A DNA stretch of 7,630 nucleotides from an uncultured Collinsella sp. (GTDB lineage: Bacteria > Actinomycetota > Coriobacteriia > Coriobacteriales > Coriobacteriaceae): NCBI GenBank assembly GCA_937950415.1, contig CALFDL010000233.1, positions 1 through 7,630 on the forward strand, in the 5' to 3' direction. A program made the translations under genes and the position numbers. The notes under the pieces were generated by a model. It searched no databases and was not told where the DNA came from. It worked only from the letters and a program-made list of their open reading frames with translations. Shown here piece by piece: positions 1 through 5,788 of the stretch; the stretch's first letter is position 1, and every line of letters begins with the position of its first letter.

Positions 1-53
1 AGAGCGCTTGACTGGCAGTCAAGAGGTCAGGGGTTCGATCCCCCTCGTCTCCA
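1..53 (+). tRNA. tRNA-Ala (anticodon GGC), 3' portion; 5' end lies before the window
   Basis: The visible part folds as a tRNA from the 3' strand of the D stem onward. The anticodon stem pairs 7-11 with 19-23 (5 bp) around a 7-nt loop (12-18) with GGC at 14-16, which reads the alanine codon GCC. A 5-nt variable loop (24-28) follows, then a T stem 29-33/41-45 closing the loop TTCGATC, then the acceptor 3' strand 46-52 and discriminator A at 53. Position 50 corresponds to U70, and together with A73 this fits the G3:U70 identity element of alanine tRNAs; the partner base is outside the window. The genome reads ACCC after the acceptor, so the CCA tail is not fully encoded and must be added after transcription. 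The 5' acceptor strand and most of the D arm are missing from view. Confidence 0.93.
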
Positions 54-69
54 CCCGAGCATTGAATGA

Positions 70-97
70 GGCTCCAACGCAAGTTGGGGCCTTTTTT
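70..97 (+). terminator. Intrinsic terminator of the tRNA transcript
   Basis: A 9-bp stem pairs 70-78 (GGCTCCAAC) with 83-91 (GTTGGGGCC), with one T-G wobble, around a GCAA tetraloop of the stable GNRA type. Six T residues (92-97) follow immediately. This is the canonical Rho-independent layout and sits 17 nt after the tRNA discriminator base, so it should end the tRNA transcript and separate it from the ABC-F gene. Confidence 0.92.
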
Positions 98-128
98 CAT
101 ATAGGAACACAAGGTCAAAGGCGGCACC

Positions 129-2159
129 ATGATCCTCCTGGTCGACAAGATCGAAAAAAGCTTCGGCGCACGCGTCCTCTTTAGCGGCGCGTCCTTCCAG
201 ATCAACCCCGGCGAGCGCTTCGCGCTCGTGGGACCCAACGGCGCCGGCAAAACCACCATGCTCAAAATCGTCATGGGCATCGACAGCCCAGACGCCGGCC
301 AGGTCCAGTACGCCAAGGACTGCCAGGTGGGCTACCTAGAGCAGGAAACCAACCTGGAGCAAAAGGACACCACCATTCTCGCCGAGGTCATGGCCGCTGC
401 CAAGGAAATCCGCCGCATGGGCGAGCGCGCCAACGAGCTGCAGGCCCAGATCACCGAGCTCTCCGAACAGGGGAAGGACGTCGACGCACTCCTTAACGAG
501 TATGGCCAGGTCCAGGACCGCTTTGAGCACCTGGGCGGCTACGAGCTCGAGAGCAACGCCCGCAAAATCCTGTCCGGCCTGGGCTTTAAGGTCACCGACT
601 TTGAGCGCCCGTGCTCCGAGTTCTCGGGCGGCTGGCAGATGCGTATCGCGCTGGCAAAGCTCTTCCTGCGCCACCCCGACCTGCTGCTTCTAGACGAGCC
701 CACCAACCACCTGGACCTCGAGAGCGTCCAGTGGCTGCGCGGCTTTATCGCCAACTACGACGGCGCCGTCCTCATCGTCAGCCACGACCGCGCCTTCATG
801 GACGCCTGCGTCGACCACGTCGCCGCACTCGAAAACCGTCGCGTGACCACCTACACCGGCAACTACAGCAGCTACCTCAAGCAGCGCGAAGACAACCTGG
901 AGCAGATGCGCGCCAAGCGTGCCGCCCAGGAGCGCGACATCGCCCACATGCAGGTCTTCGTCGACAAGTTCCGCTACAAGCCCACCAAGGCTGCCCAGGC
1001 TCAGGAGCGAATCCGCAAGATCGAGCAGATCAAAAAGGAGCTTGTCATCCTGCCCGAGGGTCACAAGCACATCGACTTTAAGTTCCCCGATCCGCCGCGC
1101 TCCGGCGACATGGTCGTGGGCCTCGAAGGTGTATCCAAGTCCTACGGCAACAAGCACATTTACAGCGACATCGACCTCAAGCTCTACCGCGGCGAGCACG
1201 TGGCGCTCGTCGGCCCCAACGGCGCCGGCAAGTCCACGCTCATGAAGATCCTCGCCGGCCTGGAGCCTCCCACCACCGGCACCCGCGATCTGGGCACCAA
1301 CGTGGGCGTGGCCTACTACGCCCAGCACGCGCTCGAGGGCATGACCGAGTCCAATACCGTACTGCAAGAAATCGACACCGTCACGCCCAAGTGGACCGTG
1401 CCGCAGCAGCGCAGCCTGCTGGGCGCCTTCCTATTTAGCGACAACGACGCAATTGAAAAGCAGGTCCGTGTCCTCTCCGGCGGCGAAAAGGCGCGTCTGG
1501 CCCTGGCAAAGATGCTCGTGGCCCCCGAGGCGCTCCTGTGCCTGGACGAGCCCACCAACCACTTGGACATCGACTCGGTGGACATGCTCGAGAACGCCCT
1601 GCAAAACTTCCCCGGTACCATCGTGCTAATCAGCCACGACGAGCACCTGGTGCGCGCCGTGGCCAACCGCGTGATCGACATCCGCGACGGCAAGGTCACG
1701 GTCTATGACGGCGACTACGACTATTACCTCTACAAGCGCGAGGACCTCGCGGCCCGCGCCGCCGCCGAGGCGGCAGGGGAGGACACACCGGCCACGACCA
1801 AGGCAGCCAAGCCGACCAGTTCCGCCCAGCCCAGCGTCGCCGCCCCCAAGCCTGCCGAGGGCAAAAAGACCAAGGAGCAAAAGCGCGCCGAGGCCCAGGC
1901 CCGTGCCGCACTCAACAAAAAGCTCAAGGGCGTGCGCAACCAGCTCAAGAAGATCGAGACGGAGCTCGATAAAAAGCGCGCCCGCTATGACGAGCTTATG
2001 GAATTGATGGCAAGCGAAGAGCTTTATGCCGATCAGGATAAGTTCAACGCCGCGCTGGGGGAATATAACGGCCTTAAGCAAGAGCTGCCCAAGCTCGAAG
2101 ACGAATGGCTGGAGCTTTCCACCCAGATCGAAGAGGAGACCGCGCGTGAACTCTCGTAA
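129..2159 (+). CDS. ABC-F family ATPase (ribosome-associated translation factor type)
   Basis: This 676-residue protein has two ATP-binding cassettes and no membrane segments, the ABC-F layout; members act on the ribosome, not in transport. Cassette 1 has Walker A GPNGAGKT (35-42), signature SGGWQ (166-170), Walker B LLLLDEP (185-191) and H-loop SHD (218-220). A charged helical insert at about 85-145 fits the family 'arm'. The linker at about 236-325 (rich in R/K/Q) fits the P-site tRNA interaction region. Cassette 2 has GPNGAGKS (362-369), LSGGEK (449-454), LLCLDEP (469-475) and SHD (502-504). Both catalytic glutamates are present. An Ala/Pro/Lys linker (about 541-580) leads to a C-terminal coiled coil (about 580-670), as in YdiF/Uup-like members. 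The ATG at 129 is preceded by AAAGG (117-121), and the protein begins directly with the first beta strand of the cassette. Known ABC-F proteins include resistance factors and housekeeping factors; the long linker and coiled coil favour housekeeping, but the subfamily is not settled. Confidence 0.95.
   Translation: MILLVDKIEKSFGARVLFSGASFQINPGERFALVGPNGAGKTTMLKIVMGIDSPDAGQVQYAKDCQVGYLEQETNLEQKDTTILAEVMAAAKEIRRMGERANELQAQITELSEQGKDVDALLNEYGQVQDRFEHLGGYELESNARKILSGLGFKVTDFERPCSEFSGGWQMRIALAKLFLRHPDLLLLDEPTNHLDLESVQWLRGFIANYDGAVLIVSHDRAFMDACVDHVAALENRRVTTYTGNYSSYLKQREDNLEQMRAKRAAQERDIAHMQVFVDKFRYKPTKAAQAQERIRKIEQIKKELVILPEGHKHIDFKFPDPPRSGDMVVGLEGVSKSYGNKHIYSDIDLKLYRGEHVALVGPNGAGKSTLMKILAGLEPPTTGTRDLGTNVGVAYYAQHALEGMTESNTVLQEIDTVTPKWTVPQQRSLLGAFLFSDNDAIEKQVRVLSGGEKARLALAKMLVAPEALLCLDEPTNHLDIDSVDMLENALQNFPGTIVLISHDEHLVRAVANRVIDIRDGKVTVYDGDYDYYLYKREDLAARAAAEAAGEDTPATTKAAKPTSSAQPSVAAPKPAEGKKTKEQKRAEAQARAALNKKLKGVRNQLKKIETELDKKRARYDELMELMASEELYADQDKFNAALGEYNGLKQELPKLEDEWLELSTQIEEETARELS
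2134..2138 (+). promoter_or_regulatory. Ribosome binding site fixing the GTG start of the 98-aa membrane protein
   Basis: AGGAG lies 7 nt before GTG at 2146, inside the last codons of the ABC-F gene. No comparable site precedes an upstream in-frame ATG at 2026, which would put 40 extra codons inside the ABC-F frame. This site is the main reason for choosing the GTG start. Confidence 0.75.
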
Positions 2160-2442
2160 GGCCGCTGCCGTGGCGATGAGCATCATCGCCATCGCGTGCC
2201 GCATCTGCGGCATCTTTATGAGCGCGATGACCGTGCTGCTGTGCTTTAGCGGCCTCACCGCCAAGCTGCAGATCGTGGGCTTTGTCGTTGAGCTTTCGCG
2301 CGCGTTGCCGAGCGCCATCGCCGGCTACGGCGTCATCACATCGCCCTTTGGCGGCGTGTTCCGCCTGGATTACGCCATCGTCGCGGTAATCCTCTTTGTG
2401 GCCGACTACCTGCTCACGCGCGCCTCGCGCCGCGTCCGCTAG
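2146..2442 (+). CDS. Small two-helix membrane protein of unknown function (98 aa)
   Basis: I do not recognise this protein. Starting at GTG 2146 it has 98 residues: a short basic N-terminus (NSRK), a hydrophobic stretch at about 6-36 interrupted by Arg19, a moderately hydrophobic middle (41-72) rich in Gly/Ser/Ala, a second clear membrane helix at about 76-90, and a basic tail ending RASRRVR. The basic tail suggests, by the positive-inside rule, a cytoplasmic C-terminus. Cys18 and Cys21 form a CxxC motif in or beside the first helix, with another cysteine at 33. The gene overlaps the end of the ABC-F gene by 14 nt and ends 9 nt before the M50 protease gene, so it is almost certainly co-transcribed and probably translationally coupled. 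Codon use matches its neighbours, which supports a real gene. A role linked to the adjacent protease is possible but only by proximity. Confidence 0.8.
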   Translation: MNSRKAAAVAMSIIAIACRICGIFMSAMTVLLCFSGLTAKLQIVGFVVELSRALPSAIAGYGVITSPFGGVFRLDYAIVAVILFVADYLLTRASRRVR

Positions 2443-2451
2443 GGGATCGAT

Positions 2452-3135
2452 ATGTCCAGCAGCTACCTCATGAACCTGCTCGCTAGCGCCGTCGCCGTCA
2501 TCGTGGGCATCGTTATCCACGAGAGCGCACACGCCGCGGCGGCCTGGGCGCTCGGCGACAAGACGGCCCGCTCGCGCGGCCGCGTCTCACTCAACCCGCT
2601 CAACCATATCGACCCGTTTGGCACCATTCTCCTGCCGCTGCTTATGCTCGCGGCCGGCGGCCCGGTATTCGCCTTCGCAAAGCCCGTGCCCGTCTACCTC
2701 AACAACCTCAAGCACCCCAAGCGCGACGAGGTCCTGGTGAGCGTGGCCGGCCCCGCGTCCAACATCGCACTCGCGTGTCTTGCCGCGGTCCTCATGCGCC
2801 TGGCCTATGGCAGCCTCTACACCAGCATGTCCTTTGCCGTGGCATCACAGATCATGAACTTCGGCGCCACGTTCATCGTGGTCAACCTGTCGCTTGCGTT
2901 CTTCAACCTCATCCCGATTCCGCCGCTCGATGGCTCGTCGATCATCGTGCCGTTCCTCAATGGCAAGGCGCTCAACAACTATTACCGTCTACAACAATAC
3001 GCCATGCCGATCCTTATCATCGTGCTGTACCTACTGCCCATGTGGACCGGCATCGACGTGATCGGGCGGTATTTCGACGTTACCGTGTATCCGCTGGCCG
3101 AGTGGCTGCTCAACTTCGCAATCGCCGGCATCTAA
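2452..3135 (+). CDS. Site-2 protease family (M50) intramembrane zinc metallopeptidase
   Basis: This 227-residue polytopic membrane protein belongs to the M50/S2P group, which cleaves peptide bonds within the membrane. The zinc-binding HExxH motif is His23-Glu24-Ser-Ala-His27 in the first helix, with Glu24 the expected catalytic base. The third ligand is Asp160 in NLIPIPPLDG (152-161), the family's second hallmark. Also typical are LNPLNHIDPFGT (47-58) and GPASN (100-104). Hydrophobic segments lie at about 7-27, 57-76, 95-118, 132-156 and 183-200. There is no PDZ or CBS domain, so this is the minimal S2P-like form, unlike RseP. The ATG follows AGGGG (2441-2445) at 6 nt spacing. M50 genes of this compact type often sit next to scpA-scpB, as here, but their substrates are mostly unknown. 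Family assignment is firm; physiological role is not visible. Confidence 0.93.
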   Translation: MSSSYLMNLLASAVAVIVGIVIHESAHAAAAWALGDKTARSRGRVSLNPLNHIDPFGTILLPLLMLAAGGPVFAFAKPVPVYLNNLKHPKRDEVLVSVAGPASNIALACLAAVLMRLAYGSLYTSMSFAVASQIMNFGATFIVVNLSLAFFNLIPIPPLDGSSIIVPFLNGKALNNYYRLQQYAMPILIIVLYLLPMWTGIDVIGRYFDVTVYPLAEWLLNFAIAGI

Positions 3136-3143
3136 GGTAAACT
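3115..3143 (+). promoter_or_regulatory. Weak candidate sigma-70-type promoter before scpA
   Basis: TTCGCA (3115-3120) and TAAACT (3138-3143) each match the -35 and -10 consensus at 4 of 6 positions, with an ideal 17-nt spacer. The -10-like element lies just past the M50 stop codon in an AT-richer patch (GGTAAACTAAC) that stands out in this GC-rich window. A match of this quality can arise by chance, so it is a suggestion only. Confidence 0.25.
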
Positions 3144-3219
3144 AACAGGTCGACCGTGCAAAGCGGTCGTAACATGCACCCAAACCGCGCCGCGAAGGCG
3201 CCGTCAAAGGAGGTCGAAT
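3136..3219 (+). promoter_or_regulatory. 84-nt leader before scpA with two small hairpins
   Basis: This is the longest non-coding gap between genes in the window. It holds a 6-bp perfect stem CGACCG/CGGTCG (3151-3156 with 3164-3169) and a 5-bp stem GCGCC/GGCGC (3187-3191 with 3197-3201, loop GCGAA), the latter 4 nt before the ribosome site. Neither is followed by a T tract, so they are not intrinsic terminators. They could affect mRNA stability or scpA translation, but short GC stems are common by chance at this base composition. Confidence 0.3.
3206..3214 (+). promoter_or_regulatory. Strong Shine-Dalgarno site of scpA
   Basis: AAAGGAGGT is a full-length match to the anti-Shine-Dalgarno sequence, 5 nt before ATG 3220. 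It fixes the scpA start and predicts efficient initiation, in contrast to the weak sites before ispH and the ABC-F gene. Confidence 0.85.
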
Positions 3220-4029
3220 ATGTCGTATCGCGTGTCGACGCAGGTCTACAGCGGACCGTTCGACCTGCTGCTGCAGCTGGTAACCCGCCAAAAAGTTGAT
3301 ATCGGCGCCATCTCCATCAGCGAGGTGGCCGAGCAGTACCTTGCCGAGGCCGAGCGTATCGAGGCGCTGGACCTAGACGTGGCGAGCGACTTTTTGCTGG
3401 TCGCGGCAACCCTTTTGGACATCAAAGCCGCATCGCTGGTACCGCAGGAGGCCCCGCGCAAAGCCGACGACGATGACGAGTTCGACGAAGACCTCGAGGA
3501 GCTCAGCACGCTCGACGGCGACGCCTTGCGCGAGGTCCTGATCCAGCGTCTGATTGCCTACAAGCAGTTTAAGGGCGCGGCTGCGGCCCTCGGTGCCCGC
3601 ATGCAGGCCGAAAGCCGCATGCACCCGCGTGTGGCCGGCCCCGACCCCGAGTTCTTGGGCCTCATGCCCGACTATCTGGCCGGCATCACGCTGCGCGGTC
3701 TCGCCGTCATCTGTGCCGACCTGGACGGCAAGCGCCAGACCTTCCTGCTGGAGGCCGAGCATGTGGCGCCGCATCGCGTGCCGCTCGACCTGACGGTGGC
3801 CTCGGTCGACCGCTTTACCATGGCACACCAAGCCTGCACCTTCCGCGAGCTGCTGGACGGCGACGCCACCACCGAGCAGCTCGTCGTCACCTTCCTGGCC
3901 ATGCTTGAGCTCGCCAAGCGCGGCTCGCTCACGCTGAGCCAGGACGAGATCTTCGGAACCATCTGCATCAACCGAGTCGAGGGAGCCGAGGCATACGTGC
4001 CCGGCGAGGGCCCCGAGCTCACCGAATAG
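3220..4029 (+). CDS. scpA: Segregation and condensation protein A (ScpA, kleisin)
   Basis: ScpA is the kleisin subunit that bridges the Smc dimer heads and binds ScpB, forming the bacterial condensin that helps separate newly replicated origins. The 269-residue protein opens with the family hallmark YSGPFDLLLQLV (10-21) and the N-terminal helical domain, including FLLVAATLLDIKAASLVP (58-75). An acidic linker (83-94, ten of twelve residues Asp/Glu) is followed by a helical middle region, and the C-terminal winged-helix segment that contacts Smc lies at about 218-250 (TFLAMLELAKRGSLTLSQDE, then IFG). Length is normal for the family. The ATG at 3220 has a perfect ribosome site. scpB follows after 11 nt, the classic pairing; smc itself is not in the window. 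Confidence 0.97.
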   Translation: MSYRVSTQVYSGPFDLLLQLVTRQKVDIGAISISEVAEQYLAEAERIEALDLDVASDFLLVAATLLDIKAASLVPQEAPRKADDDDEFDEDLEELSTLDGDALREVLIQRLIAYKQFKGAAAALGARMQAESRMHPRVAGPDPEFLGLMPDYLAGITLRGLAVICADLDGKRQTFLLEAEHVAPHRVPLDLTVASVDRFTMAHQACTFRELLDGDATTEQLVVTFLAMLELAKRGSLTLSQDEIFGTICINRVEGAEAYVPGEGPELTE

Positions 4030-4040
4030 GAGCGCCAACC

Positions 4041-4769
4041 ATGTCAACCCTTTCCACGCTGGAGGCAAACAGCCTTAAAGGCGCCCTCGAGGCGCTGCTG
4101 CTGGTGTCGAGCGACCCCGTGAGCGCACCCGCGCTGGCAGGTGCGCTGGATATCGCCCCGGGCGAGTGCGCGTCGCTTTTGGCCGAGCTCAAGGTTGAGT
4201 ACGAGGAGGCCAACCGCGGTTTTCAGCTGCGCGAGGTCGCCGGTGGCTGGCGCCTGTTTACACACCCCGCCTACCACGATGTGGTCGAGGCCTATGTGCT
4301 GAGCTGGGACACGCAAAAGCTGTCGCAGGCGGCGCTCGAAACCCTGGCCGTCATCGCATACCACCAGCCCGTAACGCGCGAGGTGGTCAAGGGCATCCGC
4401 GGCGTCAACTCAGACGGCGTCATCGCGTCGCTCGTGGACAAGGGTCTGGTGCGCGAGCTTGGCCGTGACCCCCAGCACGGTCAGGCCATCATTTACGGCA
4501 CGACCAACGCCTTCTTGGAAAAGTTCGGCCTGCGCTCCACCCGCGACCTGCCCGACCTGGAGCAGTTTGCCCCCGACGAGCAGTCGCGCCAGTTTATCCG
4601 CGAGCGTCTGAGTGGCCGCAGTATTCAGTCCACGCTCGAGGAGCAGGCCGAGGACCTGGACGAAGAGTGCGAACTGCTCGATACCGATTTTGAAGATGTT
4701 GATGCAGTCGAGGACTTGGAAACCCTGGACGTCGACGAGACCTCGGAGGATTTGCATGACGAGGACTAA
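4041..4769 (+). CDS. scpB: Segregation and condensation protein B (ScpB)
   Basis: ScpB dimerises through winged-helix domains and binds the middle of ScpA in the Smc-ScpAB condensin. The protein has 242 residues. The first winged helix lies at about 10-90, including GGWRLFTHPAYHDVV (68-82). The conserved core LSQAALETLAVIAYHQPVT (94-112) starts the second winged helix, followed by IRGVNSDGVI (119-128). The usual GRPxxYGTT turn appears here as RDPQHGQAIIYGTT (142-155), then FLEKFGL (158-164). From Glu200 to the end 24 of 43 residues are Asp or Glu with no Lys or Arg, a disordered acidic tail longer than the core needs. The ATG is preceded by AGGAG (4028-4032) that overlaps the scpA stop codon, implying coupled translation. 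The last 14 nt overlap the next gene. The tail uses more AT-rich codons (about 4680-4710) than the core. Confidence 0.97.
   Translation: MSTLSTLEANSLKGALEALLLVSSDPVSAPALAGALDIAPGECASLLAELKVEYEEANRGFQLREVAGGWRLFTHPAYHDVVEAYVLSWDTQKLSQAALETLAVIAYHQPVTREVVKGIRGVNSDGVIASLVDKGLVRELGRDPQHGQAIIYGTTNAFLEKFGLRSTRDLPDLEQFAPDEQSRQFIRERLSGRSIQSTLEEQAEDLDEECELLDTDFEDVDAVEDLETLDVDETSEDLHDED
4745..4750 (+). promoter_or_regulatory. Ribosome binding site deciding the rluB start
   Basis: GGAGGA lies 5 nt before ATG 4756, inside the scpB reading frame. It supports starting the pseudouridine synthase at 4756, not at the far-upstream in-frame ATG 4612 (which would lie deep in scpB) or at ATG 4843, which has no ribosome site. 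GTG 4792, with AGGGGAGA (4775-4782) 9 nt upstream, is the remaining alternative. Confidence 0.7.
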
Positions 4770-5721
4770 CGAAGTAGGGGAGACGCGCGCCGTGGGCAAC
4801 GAAGCACCCGCAACCGACGCCCAGCCCGTCTATCCGCACACCATGCGCCTGCAGCGCTTTTTGGCACGCGCGGGCGTGGCGAGCCGTCGCGGCTCAGAGG
4901 ACCTGATGACCGCTGGCCGCGTGACCGTCAACGGCCAGGTCGCGACCGAGCTGGGCACCAAGGTCGATGTCGACCACGATCACATTGAGGTCGACGGCAT
5001 GCCCGTCAAACTCAACCAGGGCGCCGTGTACTTGATGCTCTACAAGCCGACCGGCTACCTCACCACCATGAGCGACCCGCAGGAGCGCCCTTGTGTGGCC
5101 GATCTGGTCCCCCGCGACCGCTTTCCGGGACTGTTCCCGGTGGGCCGCCTGGACCGTGACACCACGGGCCTTTTGCTCTTTACCACCGACGGCGACCTGT
5201 CACAGGACCTGCTGCACCCCAGCAAGCATGTCTATAAAACTTACCAGGCACTCGTGGACGGGCAGCTGACCGACCGCGATCTGGAACCACTCCGCCGCGG
5301 CATCGAGCTCGACGACGGCCCGTGCCAGCCGGCAATCTGTCGCATCATCAACGCGCGCGAGGCTGAAGCCGTGGCCCCGCAGGGTGTGAAGCCCGGTACC
5401 ACCGCCGTGGAGGTCATCATCCGCGAAGGCCGCAAGAACCAGGTCAAGCGCATGCTGAGCAAGATCCACCACCCGGTGATCCGCCTGCACCGCTGCAACT
5501 TTGCCGGCCTGGAGCTCAAGGACGTGGCCAAGGGCTCGTGGCGCGAGCTCACCGACCGCGAGGTGCAGATCCTCAAGGCCGGCGGCATCCCGCCCAAGCA
5601 GGCGAGCTCCAAGCGCAACGGCGGCAAGCCCCAAGACACGCCTGCCAGCCGCACGCGTCACCACGGCAGCCATGGCTCAGCACCCAAGCGCAACACCTAC
5701 CGCGAGCGCTACACGGGCTAG
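4756..5721 (+). CDS. rluB: Ribosomal large-subunit pseudouridine synthase, RsuA/RluB/E/F family (RluB-type)
   Basis: The enzyme isomerises a specific uridine to pseudouridine, most likely in helix 93 region of 23S rRNA as for RluB elsewhere; the exact target cannot be read from sequence. From ATG 4756 it has 321 residues. An S4 RNA-binding domain starts at MRLQRFLARAGVASRR (30-45) and runs to about 76. The catalytic domain follows with YKPTGYLTT (96-104), the active-site motif GRLDRDTTGLLLFT (130-143) with Asp133 the catalytic aspartate, KTYQALVDG (161-169) and EGRKNQVKRML (224-234). A Lys/Arg/Pro/Gly-rich tail (about 279-321) looks disordered and probably binds RNA. The 29 residues before the S4 domain are a short extension whose first 12 depend on the start choice (ATG 4756 or GTG 4792). 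It overlaps scpB by 14 nt, a common neighbour in Gram-positive genomes. The family is certain; the RluB subtype rests on gene context and domain layout. Confidence 0.92.
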   Translation: MTRTNEVGETRAVGNEAPATDAQPVYPHTMRLQRFLARAGVASRRGSEDLMTAGRVTVNGQVATELGTKVDVDHDHIEVDGMPVKLNQGAVYLMLYKPTGYLTTMSDPQERPCVADLVPRDRFPGLFPVGRLDRDTTGLLLFTTDGDLSQDLLHPSKHVYKTYQALVDGQLTDRDLEPLRRGIELDDGPCQPAICRIINAREAEAVAPQGVKPGTTAVEVIIREGRKNQVKRMLSKIHHPVIRLHRCNFAGLELKDVAKGSWRELTDREVQILKAGGIPPKQASSKRNGGKPQDTPASRTRHHGSHGSAPKRNTYRERYTG

Positions 5722-5788
5722 GCAAACCCGCCGCGCCCCAACGCCCGCGAACCATACCAGCACGTCAACCATTGAAAGGAAGCATTGC

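Noticed and set aside
1..53. tRNA 3' end considered as an attachment site for an integrated element
   Set aside because: No second copy of the tRNA 3' end appears in the window, no integrase or phage gene follows, and the downstream genes are ordinary housekeeping genes.
690..1367. Minus-strand open frame of 225 codons opposite the ABC-F gene
   Set aside because: It is a composition shadow of the ABC-F coding sequence; the product is a Val/Leu/Gly/Asp-rich string without motifs, and there is no ribosome site or neighbouring minus-strand gene.
693..1562. Exact 18-nt repeat (693-710 and 1545-1562) and similar Walker A stretches within the ABC-F gene
   Set aside because: These encode the same conserved DEPTNH motif in the two cassettes with the same preferred codons; they reflect domain duplication and codon bias, not a mobile or regulatory repeat.
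2026..2145. Upstream ATG at 2026 as the start of the small membrane protein
   Set aside because: It would embed 40 codons in the ABC-F frame, encodes a Ser/Arg/Pro-rich segment that looks like out-of-frame translation, and has no ribosome site comparable to the AGGAG before GTG 2146.
1626..2318. Minus-strand open frame of 230 codons spanning the end of the ABC-F gene and the small membrane gene
   Set aside because: It runs opposite two + strand genes with proper ribosome sites, and its Leu/Gly-rich product mirrors their codon bias.
3151..3169. Hairpin after the M50 gene considered as a transcription terminator
   Set aside because: The 6-bp stem is followed by TAACATG with no T tract, unlike the clear terminator at 70-97 in the same genome.
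5722..5788. 67-nt gap between rluB and cmk examined for promoter or terminator
   Set aside because: It is a C-rich stretch with no stable stem plus T tract and no paired -35/-10 elements; only the cmk ribosome site AAAGGA is evident.
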